From the NCBI RefSeq assembly GCF_002770595.1, contig NZ_CP022986.1, forward strand, positions 186,001 to 250,000: DNA of 64,000 bases, written 5' to 3'. Positions 35,196 through 44,038 of this stretch are shown here, piece by piece. The notes beneath the pieces are model-generated. The model did not search any database. It was not told the DNA's origin and saw only the letters and a list, made by a program, of their open reading frames with translations. This stretch comes from Chryseobacterium camelliae (lineage in GTDB: Bacteria > Bacteroidota > Bacteroidia > Flavobacteriales > Weeksellaceae). Each line of letters begins with the position of its first letter. Position 1 is the stretch's first letter. Position numbers and translations under genes: made by a program.

Positions 35196-37151
35196 ATGAT
35201 ACATTTCAATAAAAAATTGTTGTTAGGAGCGATATTTATGTCGCTGACATTTACCGGTTGTAATGAAATCCTGGATGAACAGCCCAGATCAATATACACT
35301 GTAGATTATTTCAGTACGGCAGACGGTGTTAATCAGAGTTTCACTTCACTATACAGACAGTTAAGGCTTTTATATGGTAACGGATACTTTATGAGTAACT
35401 GCCAGAACGGGACTGATGAATCCACGTTCGCACAGAGTGCTGACGGGAACTTCAAAGACCTGGATATGTCCGGAAACGGAAACATCAATGCTGCCACATT
35501 CCCTACGAGTATGGTATGGGGGTCTGTATTCCCTTATATCAATACGGCCAATGGGATTATTGAGAAAGGACCAGGTTTCGGTATTGCGGAATCCATGATT
35601 TCAGAAGCCAGATTCTTCAGGGGATTTGATTACTTCATGCTCGTGCAGACGTATGGAGGAGTGCCTTTGGATTTAGGGTCCGGTGAACTGAAATTCAACA
35701 GCTCACCAACGACAAGCTCAGTAAGAAATACAGTTCCGGAAGTATATACGAAAGCTATTTTTCCTGATCTGGTGAAGGCCGTAGACAATTTACCTGTAAC
35801 ACCTCGGGTAACCGGAGGCGTAACGAAAAATGTAGCCAGATTATTCCTGGCGAAAGCATACCTTACTTATGGCTGGTGGTTGCAGAACCCTAACAATATT
35901 CCTACCTATCCGGATGCACAGCGTGTGGATCCGGATGGTCATAATGCACAGTGGTATTTCCAGCAGGCATATGATGTCGCCATGACGGGAATCAGCAACC
36001 CGGGATCTTATGGTTTACAGCCTACGTTCTATGATGTTAATGCAGGAGCAAATGACCGTAACAGCGAGTGCATGCTGTATGCAGACCATACCCAGTCCAG
36101 TGTATTCTATAATGAAAGTGATCCTGTGGGATTCGGCTCAGGATGGGCTCCGGATAATTTTGCTGCATGGATGCAGACCTGGAACTATACGGCTATCAAA
36201 AGCAGCAAGACTACTTCATGGGCTTCAGCAGATGTGGTAAGTTCAGTACAGCGTGAAGCTGCACAATCTTTAGGGCGTCCTTGGGTGCGTATGTGTCCTA
36301 CTTTAGGCGTGATCAAAAATACATTTGCAGATAAAACAAATGACTCCCGTTATGATGGTACCTTCGTAACTACCTACAGAGGAAACTGGCAGAAGCAGGG
36401 TACAGGTTTAACCGCTGTACCGGTATTATACAATGCCAACAACCTTCCTGTACAGCCGGGAGGCGCCATCTTAAGCTTCCTGAATGATGATTCTCAGGCA
36501 CCGACTTATCCTACAGGATCCGGACAGAACGGTGTAGGAGCAGGTACATTGCCGGGAAGGGCGGATTGGGTCATTGCACCAAACGGGATCAACAGAATTG
36601 TATATCCTGGACTTTGGAAGATCGGAACTTACCGTACGGATGACCCGAACGGACTTGGATATCCTAATGCGGGTTTAACACGTCCGTTTAACGTTGCTAA
36701 ATTCTCTGAATTCTATTTTATTGCAGCAGAAGCAGCCGTAAAAGGTGCCTCAGGATCTATGAGTGCCAGAGACCTGATCAACGTCATCCGTGCCAGAGCA
36801 GGAAAATGGAAATTCAACAATGCCCAGAATGTGGCCTATGTCGCAGATAATAGCGCTGCTATGACTGCCGCTACTCCTTCAAGCATTACGGTTGACTATA
36901 TCCTTGCAGAGAGATCCAGAGAGTATTACGGAGAATTCTACAGATGGTATGACTTGGTACGTACACAGAAATGGGCTCAGTATGCAGCTACTTACCAGAT
37001 TGGGGGAGCGTCTTACGGAGATCATACTCCGCAGACGGTAACCAGAACCATTCAGCCGTTCCACTACCTGAGACCAATTCCTCAGAGCCAGCTGGATGCA
37101 ATGGAGGTTAGCGCTGACGTAAAAGCTAAATTCCAAAACCCTGGATATTAA
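35196..37151 (+). CDS. SusD-family surface glycan-binding lipoprotein
   Basis: 651 residues. The lipoprotein signal ends at TFTGCNEILDEQP (Cys22), with the LDEQPRSIYTVDYFST opening typical of SusD. TPR-like helices follow (EARFFRGFDYFMLVQTYGGVPL, VARLFLAKAYLTYGWW), and the C-terminal NVIRARAGKW, ILAERSREYYGEFYRWYDLVRT and HYLRPIPQSQLDAM blocks are diagnostic. It works as a lid on the SusC barrel at the cell surface. It is somewhat longer than average (~550) with extra loops in residues ~240-500. A terminator hairpin follows. Confidence 0.95.
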   Translation: MIHFNKKLLLGAIFMSLTFTGCNEILDEQPRSIYTVDYFSTADGVNQSFTSLYRQLRLLYGNGYFMSNCQNGTDESTFAQSADGNFKDLDMSGNGNINAATFPTSMVWGSVFPYINTANGIIEKGPGFGIAESMISEARFFRGFDYFMLVQTYGGVPLDLGSGELKFNSSPTTSSVRNTVPEVYTKAIFPDLVKAVDNLPVTPRVTGGVTKNVARLFLAKAYLTYGWWLQNPNNIPTYPDAQRVDPDGHNAQWYFQQAYDVAMTGISNPGSYGLQPTFYDVNAGANDRNSECMLYADHTQSSVFYNESDPVGFGSGWAPDNFAAWMQTWNYTAIKSSKTTSWASADVVSSVQREAAQSLGRPWVRMCPTLGVIKNTFADKTNDSRYDGTFVTTYRGNWQKQGTGLTAVPVLYNANNLPVQPGGAILSFLNDDSQAPTYPTGSGQNGVGAGTLPGRADWVIAPNGINRIVYPGLWKIGTYRTDDPNGLGYPNAGLTRPFNVAKFSEFYFIAAEAAVKGASGSMSARDLINVIRARAGKWKFNNAQNVAYVADNSAAMTAATPSSITVDYILAERSREYYGEFYRWYDLVRTQKWAQYAATYQIGGASYGDHTPQTVTRTIQPFHYLRPIPQSQLDAMEVSADVKAKFQNPGY

Positions 37152-37180
37152 TTTTTAAGCACATTTACATTCATATCAAC

Positions 37181-37214
37181 ACAAAGTAGGTGCCTTAAAC
37201 ACCTGCTTTGTTTT
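37181..37214 (+). terminator. Terminator hairpin between susD and uxuA
   Basis: ACAAAGTAGGTG (37181-37192) pairs with CACCTGCTTTGT (37200-37211, one G-T wobble) across a 7-nt loop, then four T. It would separate high-level susCD transcription from the uronate genes or allow partial read-through. Confidence 0.85.
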
Positions 37215-37239
37215 AATGATAAAAACTTAACAGACGATT

Positions 37240-38418
37240 ATGGAAAAAACATGGAGATGGTTCGGTAAAAAGGATAAAATACAGTTAAATATGCTCCGTC
37301 AGATCGGTGTGGAAGGCATTGTCTCCGCGCTGCATGACGTTCCGAACGGACAGGTTTGGACACTGGAAGCCATTCAGGAATATAAACAATACATAGAAAG
37401 TCACGGTCTTCGCTGGTCTGTAGTGGAAAGTCTTCCCGTAAGCGAAGCGATCAAATACGGAGGTGAAGACCGGGACTCTTTAATAGAAAATTATATTCTG
37501 AGCCTGGAAAATCTGGGAAAAGCAGGAGTAAAGACCGTATGTTATAATTTTATGCCGGTGCTGGACTGGGCAAGGACGGATCTCTTTCACGAATGGGAAG
37601 ACGGTTCTTCGTCGTTGTACTTCGACAAAGCCAGATTTGCGTATTTTGAAATCCATATCCTGAAAAGGCAAGGGGCTGAAAACGATTATCAGCCGGAAGT
37701 CCTTCAGAAAGTTGAAGAACTGAAAACTACCCTCAGTGAGGAAGACAACAATGACCTGATTGATTCCGTGATTGTTAAAACACAGGGATTCGTAAACGGC
37801 AATATCAGGGAAGGGGAACTGAATCCGGTGGAAAAGTTCAATAACCTCCTGGCTTTATACGATGGGATCGATAAAAACCAGCTTCGGGAGAACATGAAGT
37901 ATTTCCTGGAGAAAATAATGCCGGCATGCGAGGAATGGGATATCCAGATGTGCGTTCATCCTGATGATCCGCCATACTCATTGCTGGGCCTCCCAAGAAT
38001 TGTAACCAATGAGGAGGATATCGACTGGTTCCTGAATGCCGTGGACAATCCACACAACGGACTGACATTCTGTGCCGGTTCCTTAAGTGCGAATCTTCAG
38101 AATGATGTTCCAGCGCTGGCGCAAAAATTTGCCGGCCGCACAAAATTCGTCCACCTCAGAAGCACCAATGTTTTTGAAAACGGCGATTTCATTGAAGCGC
38201 ATCACCTGGGTGGCAGAGGAAAACTGATTGAGGTTGTCCGTGTATTTGAAAAAGAAAACCCGGAACTCCCGATGAGGATCGACCATGGAAGGCTGCTGAC
38301 GGATGATATCGACAAAGGATACAATCCCGGCTACTCCTTCTTAGGCAGAATGCTGGCTTTAGGACAGATCGAAGGCGTAATGGCTGCCGTTCAAAATGAA
38401 ATGGCAGGAAAAAGCTAA
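37240..38418 (+). CDS. uxuA: Mannonate dehydratase
   Basis: 392-residue cytosolic TIM-barrel enzyme converting D-mannonate to 2-keto-3-deoxygluconate with Mn2+/Fe2+. The N-terminus MEKTWRWFGKKDKIQLNMLRQIGVEGIVSALHDVP is diagnostic. Metal-site residues are expected in MQMCVHPDDPPYSLLGLPRIV-like (here QMCVHPDDPPYSLLGLPR), LTFCAGSL, KFVHLRSTN and MRIDHGR. It opens the uronate catabolic cluster and precedes the SDR by 45 bases. Confidence 0.96.
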   Translation: MEKTWRWFGKKDKIQLNMLRQIGVEGIVSALHDVPNGQVWTLEAIQEYKQYIESHGLRWSVVESLPVSEAIKYGGEDRDSLIENYILSLENLGKAGVKTVCYNFMPVLDWARTDLFHEWEDGSSSLYFDKARFAYFEIHILKRQGAENDYQPEVLQKVEELKTTLSEEDNNDLIDSVIVKTQGFVNGNIREGELNPVEKFNNLLALYDGIDKNQLRENMKYFLEKIMPACEEWDIQMCVHPDDPPYSLLGLPRIVTNEEDIDWFLNAVDNPHNGLTFCAGSLSANLQNDVPALAQKFAGRTKFVHLRSTNVFENGDFIEAHHLGGRGKLIEVVRVFEKENPELPMRIDHGRLLTDDIDKGYNPGYSFLGRMLALGQIEGVMAAVQNEMAGKS

Positions 38419-38463
38419 ATTGCTCTTTCCATCAATTATCAATCATCAATGATCAACCATACA

Positions 38464-39279
38464 ATGAACGAAATATTCAGTATAAAAGATAAAGTAGCTG
38501 TTATTACCGGAGCATCCGGTGTTTTGGGTGGCAGCCTTGCGAAAAGCTTCATAGAGGCCGGTGCCAAAGTTGTGGCGTTAGGAAGAAAACAGGAAACGCT
38601 TGACAGCAGGGTAGAGGAACTGATCGCCAATGGGGGGGAAGCCTTTGCTGTAGAGGCCAACGTCATGAGCATTGAAAGCCTTGAGAAAGCCGCAAAAAAA
38701 ATCACAGAAAAATACGGAAGGATAGACATCCTCCTGAATATTGCCGGAGGAAATATTCCTTCAGCCACCTTATCTCCGGATCAGTCCTTCTTCGACATGA
38801 AGATAGAAGGCTGGAATGAAGTTACCGACCTGAACATCAACGGGACGGTTTATCCGAGCTATGTTTTCGGAAAAGTAATGGCAGAACAGGGAAGCGGAAG
38901 TATTGTTAATATTTCATCAATGGCCGCCTATTCGGCCATTACAAGGGTAGCCGGTTATTCGGCGGCAAAATCGGCAATCACCAATTTTACCCAATGGCTC
39001 GCATCCGATGTAGCCTTGAAATTCGGGGATAAAATCCGTGTCAATGCTGTAGCTCCCGGATTTTTTATCGGTGACCAGAACCGTGCCATCCTGTTGAATC
39101 CTGACGGCTCGTTAACAGACAGAAGTAAAAAGGTAATTGCTAAAACCCCAATGGGACGTTTCGGAGATGTAGAAGAGCTCAACGGAGCCGTACAGTTCCT
39201 GTGTTCGGATGCTGCGAGCTTCATCACCGGTGCCTTGTTGCCTGTGGATGGCGGCTTCAGCGCATTCAGCGGTGTTTAG
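38464..39279 (+). CDS. uxuB: SDR family D-mannonate oxidoreductase
   Basis: 271 residues from the ATG at 38464; an ATG five codons upstream is also possible. NAD(P)-binding motif TGASGVLGG, NAG-equivalent NIAGG, catalytic Ser in VNISSMAAYS, and YSAAKSA (Tyr/Lys) define a classical short-chain dehydrogenase. INVNAVAPGFFIGDQNR-like (RVNAVAPGFFIGDQNRAILL) matches the SDR-type fructuronate/mannonate oxidoreductases, which replace the E. coli UxuB family in many bacteria. Between uxuA and uxaC it supplies the fructuronate-to-mannonate step. The terminator at 39316 ends this subunit. Confidence 0.87.
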   Translation: MNEIFSIKDKVAVITGASGVLGGSLAKSFIEAGAKVVALGRKQETLDSRVEELIANGGEAFAVEANVMSIESLEKAAKKITEKYGRIDILLNIAGGNIPSATLSPDQSFFDMKIEGWNEVTDLNINGTVYPSYVFGKVMAEQGSGSIVNISSMAAYSAITRVAGYSAAKSAITNFTQWLASDVALKFGDKIRVNAVAPGFFIGDQNRAILLNPDGSLTDRSKKVIAKTPMGRFGDVEELNGAVQFLCSDAASFITGALLPVDGGFSAFSGV

Positions 39280-39315
39280 CCGGATCAGAATTGAGTTAAT
39301 TATTTCTTATATATG

Positions 39316-39354
39316 ACAGGACCCTGTGAAATTGGTCATCCGGGTCTTGTTTTT
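39316..39354 (+). terminator. Terminator-like hairpin between the SDR gene and uxaC
   Basis: ACAGGACCC (39316-39324) pairs with GGGTCTTGT (39342-39350, one wobble) across a 17-nt loop and is followed by T residues to 39354. The large loop makes it moderate in strength. Confidence 0.65.
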
Positions 39355-39432
39355 AAGAACTCTGTTTTAATAATAATGTTGGCAGATAAGAGTACCTGAG
39401 GCACAAAGTCTGTCAAAAATAAAAAGAGACTA

Positions 39433-40851
39433 ATGAGTAATTTCATTAACCAGAAAGAAGTTTTCGGAGATTCGTTTTTGCTGGAATCGGCAAAGGCGGA
39501 GAACCTGTACTTCGGATATGCGAAAGACCTTCCGGTGATCGATTACCATAATCACCTGGAACCGGATGTCATTGCTAAAAATCATAACTTCCGGTCACCG
39601 GCCGCGATCTGGCTGGACGGCGACCATTACAAATGGAGGGCGATGAGGAACTTCGGCGTTGAGGAAAAATTCATTTCCGGAAATGCAACGGACGAAGAAA
39701 AATTCCGGAAATGGGCGGAAGTGGTACCTTACACATTAAGAAACCCTTTATTCCACTGGACCCATCTTGAACTTAAAAACCCGTTCGGGATTACGGAATA
39801 CCTTTCCGGAAAAAATTCGGCAGCGGTATATTCCAAAATGAACGAAGCGCTCCAGTCGGACCCGTTCCGGCCGCAGCAGCTCCTTCAGCATTTCAAAGTA
39901 GAAACGCTTTGCACAACGGATGATCCTTCAGACAGCCTGGAATTCCATCAGGCCATCAAAGCCTCTGATTTTACAGCCGGTGTATTCCCGGCATTCAGGC
40001 CGGATGTTTACATTGCTTTCAGTGATGCGGAAGCGTACTGGAACAATCTTCAGAAGCTTGAAAGAGCGAGCGGAATCAACATCAGGTCAGCTTCGGATCT
40101 TCTTGAAGCATTACAATCAAGAATCCATTATTTCCACGATAACGGAGCCCGTATTTCAGATCACGGCTTTGAGTTTTTCCCGGACACGCAGAAATGGAAC
40201 AGCGCTTTGGATCAGGAATTCTCAGAATTTTTAAAAGGTGACCGCAAAACATTTTCGGATCCTGAAGCTCTATCCGGTTACCTGCTGAAAGAACTTTGCA
40301 AAATGTATGCAGCCAAAGGCTGGGTGCAGCAGTTCCATGTGGGGGCTACCCGGAACAACAATTCCAAAATGCTCCAAAGCATCGGGGTGAATGCAGGGTA
40401 TGATGCCATCGGTGAGTCTTACTTTGCCCAGCGGATGAGCGTAATGTTTGATGAACTGAATGCCCAGCACAAGTTGCCAAAAACCATTATTTACACCCTT
40501 AATCCAACATTGAATGAAGTACTGGCTACCATGGCCGGAAACTTTAATGAGGAAGGCATTAAAGGAAAAGTACAGTTCGGGGCGGCATGGTGGTTTCTGG
40601 ATCAGCTGGACGGGATGGAAAAACAGATGAATGCCGTTTCCAATTTAGGACTGATCAGCACCTTTATCGGGATGCTGACAGATTCCAGGAGTTTCCTTTC
40701 CTTCTCAAGGCACGAGTATTTCAGGAGGCTGCTGTGCAATATGTTCGGTTCCGAAATGGAGCGGGGACTATTGCCTAACGATGAAGAATGGGTGGGGAAA
40801 ATCATTCAGGATATATGTTACTACAATACAAAAAACTATTTCGGATTCTAG
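39433..40851 (+). CDS. uxaC: Glucuronate isomerase (uronate isomerase)
   Basis: 472-residue cytosolic amidohydrolase-superfamily enzyme converting D-glucuronate to D-fructuronate (and galacturonate to tagaturonate). The HxH metal motif is in VIDYHNHLEPD. Other marks are FHWTHLELKNPFGI, ETLCTTDDPSDSLEFH, WVQQFHVGATRNNN and FGAAWWFLDQLDGM, and LTDSRSFLSFSRHEYFRR near the C-terminus. It is the entry step for glucuronic acid cut from xylan side-chains. Confidence 0.97.
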   Translation: MSNFINQKEVFGDSFLLESAKAENLYFGYAKDLPVIDYHNHLEPDVIAKNHNFRSPAAIWLDGDHYKWRAMRNFGVEEKFISGNATDEEKFRKWAEVVPYTLRNPLFHWTHLELKNPFGITEYLSGKNSAAVYSKMNEALQSDPFRPQQLLQHFKVETLCTTDDPSDSLEFHQAIKASDFTAGVFPAFRPDVYIAFSDAEAYWNNLQKLERASGINIRSASDLLEALQSRIHYFHDNGARISDHGFEFFPDTQKWNSALDQEFSEFLKGDRKTFSDPEALSGYLLKELCKMYAAKGWVQQFHVGATRNNNSKMLQSIGVNAGYDAIGESYFAQRMSVMFDELNAQHKLPKTIIYTLNPTLNEVLATMAGNFNEEGIKGKVQFGAAWWFLDQLDGMEKQMNAVSNLGLISTFIGMLTDSRSFLSFSRHEYFRRLLCNMFGSEMERGLLPNDEEWVGKIIQDICYYNTKNYFGF

Positions 40852-40855
40852 CGTA

Positions 40856-40886
40856 GCCTCGTCAAGGTTCAAAACCTTGATAAGGC
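40856..40886. repeat. Hairpin repeat after uxaC (TCAAGGTT type)
   Basis: TCAAGGTT (40862-40869) pairs with AACCTTGA (40873-40880) around CAA, extended by GCCT (40856-40859) with AGGC (40883-40886) across a 2x2 internal mismatch. No T-run follows. Confidence 0.7.
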
Positions 40887-40932
40887 TCTAATTAAAAGGG
40901 TTTGGAATAAATCTAATGAAAGAAGTTATCCC

Positions 40933-40960
40933 GCAGGAGCTTTGAAAACGAAGCTCCTGC
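40933..40960. repeat. 10-bp hairpin repeat before the KDG kinase gene
   Basis: GCAGGAGCTT (40933-40942) pairs perfectly with AAGCTCCTGC (40951-40960) around an 8-nt loop. Its AAGCTCC/GGAGC core recalls the repeat array at 50.25-50.46 kb, in the opposite nesting order. It lies about 80 bases upstream of the next start codon. Confidence 0.7.
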
Positions 40961-41040
40961 CGATAATGAAACTGAAAATTAATGAAAAGAATAGCCTTTA
41001 CCGCGTGTAAACCGGAAAGGTTGGAAAAGAATATAAAACG

Positions 41041-42039
41041 ATGGATTCAGGAAAAATACTTTGTTTCGGTGAACTGCTTCTCCACTTTGCTCCGGATTCC
41101 GCAGGAAACTGGCTTGGCGAGCAGTCCATGAAAATTTTTGTGGGCGGTGCCGAATACAATGTGGCTTCTGCACTCGCTCAGTGGAATCATCCGGTAAAAC
41201 TGCTTTCGGCATTGCCTGAAAACTTTGTCGGAAAACACCTTGAAGCTCAGCTTCAACACAAAAAAATAGAAATTCTTGCTGAAAGAAGCAGTGGCAGGAT
41301 CGGGACATTTTACCTGTCTTCTGATGGAGATATGCAGCATGCACAGGTCATCTACGACCGTTTTCCTTCCGTATTTACAGAATCAGACTTTTCCTCTTTC
41401 AATCCGGAGGAGATATTCGGGGGTGTTCAGTGGCTGCACATCAGCACCATTACGCCGGCTTTGAGCGAAAGTGCCTTTATGAAATGCCTGCAACTGATGA
41501 AAGAAGCGGCATCAAGGAAGATTACGGTATCTCTCGACCTGAATTACCGTGCTGCGCTTTGGCAGGGCAGAAATCCATCGGAAAAAATCCTTAAACTGAT
41601 GCCGTATGTAAATGTGCTGATGGGAAATATATGGTCCATCCAGCAATTCCTGGACATTCCGGTTACCTGTGAACTGGACGGGACTTTCAATGATAAAAGC
41701 CTGCTGAAGCAGGCCGAACAGTCAGCACTGGAAATACAGAAAGCCTATCCCAATGTCGAAATGGTGGCCAATACCTTCCGTTTTACCCAGGGTGATGAAG
41801 TGAATTATTATGCAACACTGTATGCAAACCGTCAGCTTTACGTATCGGAACCGTATTATTCCGAAAAATTAGAGGAAAGAGTAGGCAGCGGTGATTCCTT
41901 TATGGCGGCGCTGATCCACGGAAAAATCAAAGGCAATCCCACACGCCAGATTTTAGAAGACGCCACAAAAATCGCTTTCAGAAAACTCTTTGTGAAAGGC
42001 GATACCATCAATGAAACCATCAATATAGAACAGTTATGA
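41041..42039 (+). CDS. kdgK: 2-keto-3-deoxygluconate kinase (PfkB family)
   Basis: 332-residue cytosolic ribokinase-fold enzyme making KDPG from KDG and ATP. The N-terminal GELLLHFAP and GGAEYNVASALAQW form the sugar site, and VSLDLNYRAALW matches KDG kinases. The catalytic anion-hole motif is EERVGSGDSFMAALIHG (the Asp acting as base; usual GAGD here GSGD). Its stop overlaps eda by 4 bases (ATGA), so the two are coupled and encode consecutive steps. Confidence 0.93.
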   Translation: MDSGKILCFGELLLHFAPDSAGNWLGEQSMKIFVGGAEYNVASALAQWNHPVKLLSALPENFVGKHLEAQLQHKKIEILAERSSGRIGTFYLSSDGDMQHAQVIYDRFPSVFTESDFSSFNPEEIFGGVQWLHISTITPALSESAFMKCLQLMKEAASRKITVSLDLNYRAALWQGRNPSEKILKLMPYVNVLMGNIWSIQQFLDIPVTCELDGTFNDKSLLKQAEQSALEIQKAYPNVEMVANTFRFTQGDEVNYYATLYANRQLYVSEPYYSEKLEERVGSGDSFMAALIHGKIKGNPTRQILEDATKIAFRKLFVKGDTINETINIEQL

Positions 42040-42674
42040 GCCAGTCAGTCATTCAGCAGATCAAAAACCAGAAAATCGTTCCGTTGTTTTACCATGAGTC
42101 CTTTGAGGTCTCAAAAAATACGGTGAAAGCTCTGTACGAAGCCGGAATCCGGGTCATAGAATATACCAACCGTGGCGTTCAGGCACTGGACAATTTCACT
42201 AAGCTAAAAGAAATTTCCGCTGAAGAATTCCCGGAACTACTGCTGGGAATCGGAACGGTAAAAAATACAAAAGAACTGGACGACTATGCAGAAGCGAAAG
42301 CCGATTTTATCATCACACCCGTCATCAGCGAAGAGCTGGTCAGCCATTCTGCGGATAAGAATATCCTGCTGATTCCGGGTTGTTTTACGCCGTCTGATGT
42401 CAATATTGCTTTTCAACATGGCCTGACCATGGTCAAAATATTCCCTGCAGATGCTTTAGGGAAAAATTACATCAAATCTATCAGGCCCGTATTCCCGGGA
42501 ATGAACTTCATGCCGACCGGCGGAGTCAATGCCAATGCTGATGACATCCATGAATGGCTGAAAGGTGGTGCCGTAGCGGTTGGATTGGGAAGTGCACTGA
42601 TCAGAGCAGATCTGGCTTCCGAACAGCTGACGGAAAAAGTAAAGGATTTATTACAACAACTTAACCAAAACTAA
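42036..42674 (+). CDS. eda: KDPG/KHG aldolase
   Basis: 212-residue cytosolic class I aldolase splitting 2-keto-3-deoxy-6-phosphogluconate into pyruvate and glyceraldehyde-3-phosphate. The Schiff-base Lys is in GLTMVKIFPADALG. Other signatures are the Glu-containing GIRVIEYTNRG, LLGIGTVKN, IIPGCFTPSDV-like (LLIPGCFTPSDV) and the phosphate loop FMPTGGVN. Translation is coupled to kdgK, and the MFS gene begins directly after the stop codon. Confidence 0.95.
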   Translation: MSQSVIQQIKNQKIVPLFYHESFEVSKNTVKALYEAGIRVIEYTNRGVQALDNFTKLKEISAEEFPELLLGIGTVKNTKELDDYAEAKADFIITPVISEELVSHSADKNILLIPGCFTPSDVNIAFQHGLTMVKIFPADALGKNYIKSIRPVFPGMNFMPTGGVNANADDIHEWLKGGAVAVGLGSALIRADLASEQLTEKVKDLLQQLNQN

Positions 42675-43946
42675 ATGCAGGCTCCTAAAAACCAAAATAT
42701 ACGATGGTTCATGCTGTCCCTGGTCTTTCTGGCAACGACCATCAATTATCTCGACCGCCAGGTGATGGGACTTTTGAAACCCGTTCTGGAAAAAGAATTC
42801 AGATGGGACGAAAAGGATTACAGCTACATCGTCATGGCTTTTACCGCTACCTATGCCGTAGGCTATCTGGCGATGGGCAGGTTTATCGACCGGGTAGGAA
42901 CCAAGATCGGCTATGCCGTTTCATTAATTGTGTGGAGTCTCGCCTCTATCGGGCATGGCTTCGTAAAAAGCACCGTAGGGTTTTTAGTAGCGAGAAGTAC
43001 ACTGGGAATCAGTGAGGCGGGAAATTTTCCGGCAGCCATCAAATCTGTTGCCGAATGGTTCCCGAAAAAAGAACGGGCTCTGGCAACCGGGATCTTCAAT
43101 TCCGGAGCTACCGTAGGAGCCATCCTTGCTCCGCTTCTCGTGCCGTTTATTTTAGGCCATTACGGCTGGAGGCAGACTTTTGTCTGGATTGGCGCTTTGG
43201 GTTTGTTATGGATCATTTTGTGGTGGAGATTCTATTCCATTCCGGAGAAAACGAAAAAACTTAGCAGAGAAGAGCTGGAATACATTAAAAGCGATCAGGA
43301 CGGGAAAACGGAGGAACAGTCAAAAGTTCCCCTCTCCGAAATCCTGAAATACAGAGTCACCTGGTCATTTGCCATCGGAAAAATCATGACGGATCCTATC
43401 TGGTATTTTTTCATGTTCTGGCTGCCGGCCTATTTTGCCGATGTGTTTAAAATGGATCTTACCAAGCCATCCATTCCGCTGATCATCATCTATAGCGGGA
43501 CGACCATAGGAAGCATCGGAGGCGGGTACCTTTCCTCCATGCTGATCAAAAAAGGCTGGGACATCAGAAAGGCAAGAAGCCTTACCATGCTTCTGTTTGC
43601 CTTAATGGTCGTACCGGTGATGTTTTCAAAATATGTAGACAATATGTGGCTGATTACCATTATTATTGCTTTTGCTACTGCGGCGCACCAGGGTTGGGGA
43701 GCCAACCTGATGACTACGGTGGGAGATAAACTACCCAACAATTACGTAAGTTCCGTCATCGGTTTCGGAGGAATGCTGGGCTCGGCAGCAGGAATTATTT
43801 TCCCGCTTTTCATCGGGATTGTTCTGGACACCTTCAAGAAAGCAGGCAACATCAACGGCGGTTACAACATCATCTTTTTTATCGCCGGGATGTCCTACAT
43901 TGCAGCCTGGGGAATCATCAGACTTATCAACCGAAAGAAATCATAA
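42675..43946 (+). CDS. exuT: MFS hexuronate transporter (ExuT-like)
   Basis: 423-residue inner-membrane permease with 12 hydrophobic helices. The anion:cation symporter signatures are clear: ATTINYLDRQVMGLLKP in helix 1, YLAMGRFIDRVGTKIGY in the helix 2-3 loop, and ISEAGNFPAAIKSVAEWFPKKERALATGIFNSGATVGAI. These fit the ExuT/GudP branch importing glucuronate or galacturonate. It starts on the base after the eda stop, so kdgK-eda-exuT are one transcript. It would bring uronate released in the periplasm into the cytosol. Confidence 0.93.
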   Translation: MQAPKNQNIRWFMLSLVFLATTINYLDRQVMGLLKPVLEKEFRWDEKDYSYIVMAFTATYAVGYLAMGRFIDRVGTKIGYAVSLIVWSLASIGHGFVKSTVGFLVARSTLGISEAGNFPAAIKSVAEWFPKKERALATGIFNSGATVGAILAPLLVPFILGHYGWRQTFVWIGALGLLWIILWWRFYSIPEKTKKLSREELEYIKSDQDGKTEEQSKVPLSEILKYRVTWSFAIGKIMTDPIWYFFMFWLPAYFADVFKMDLTKPSIPLIIIYSGTTIGSIGGGYLSSMLIKKGWDIRKARSLTMLLFALMVVPVMFSKYVDNMWLITIIIAFATAAHQGWGANLMTTVGDKLPNNYVSSVIGFGGMLGSAAGIIFPLFIGIVLDTFKKAGNINGGYNIIFFIAGMSYIAAWGIIRLINRKKS

Positions 43947-44038
43947 CAGCCATATATCACTGGCAGAACTAAAAAAACACAAGAGAAGAATCATAATTTT
44001 AGTAAAAAAAGAAATATATAACTGAATATCTGAAAGTA

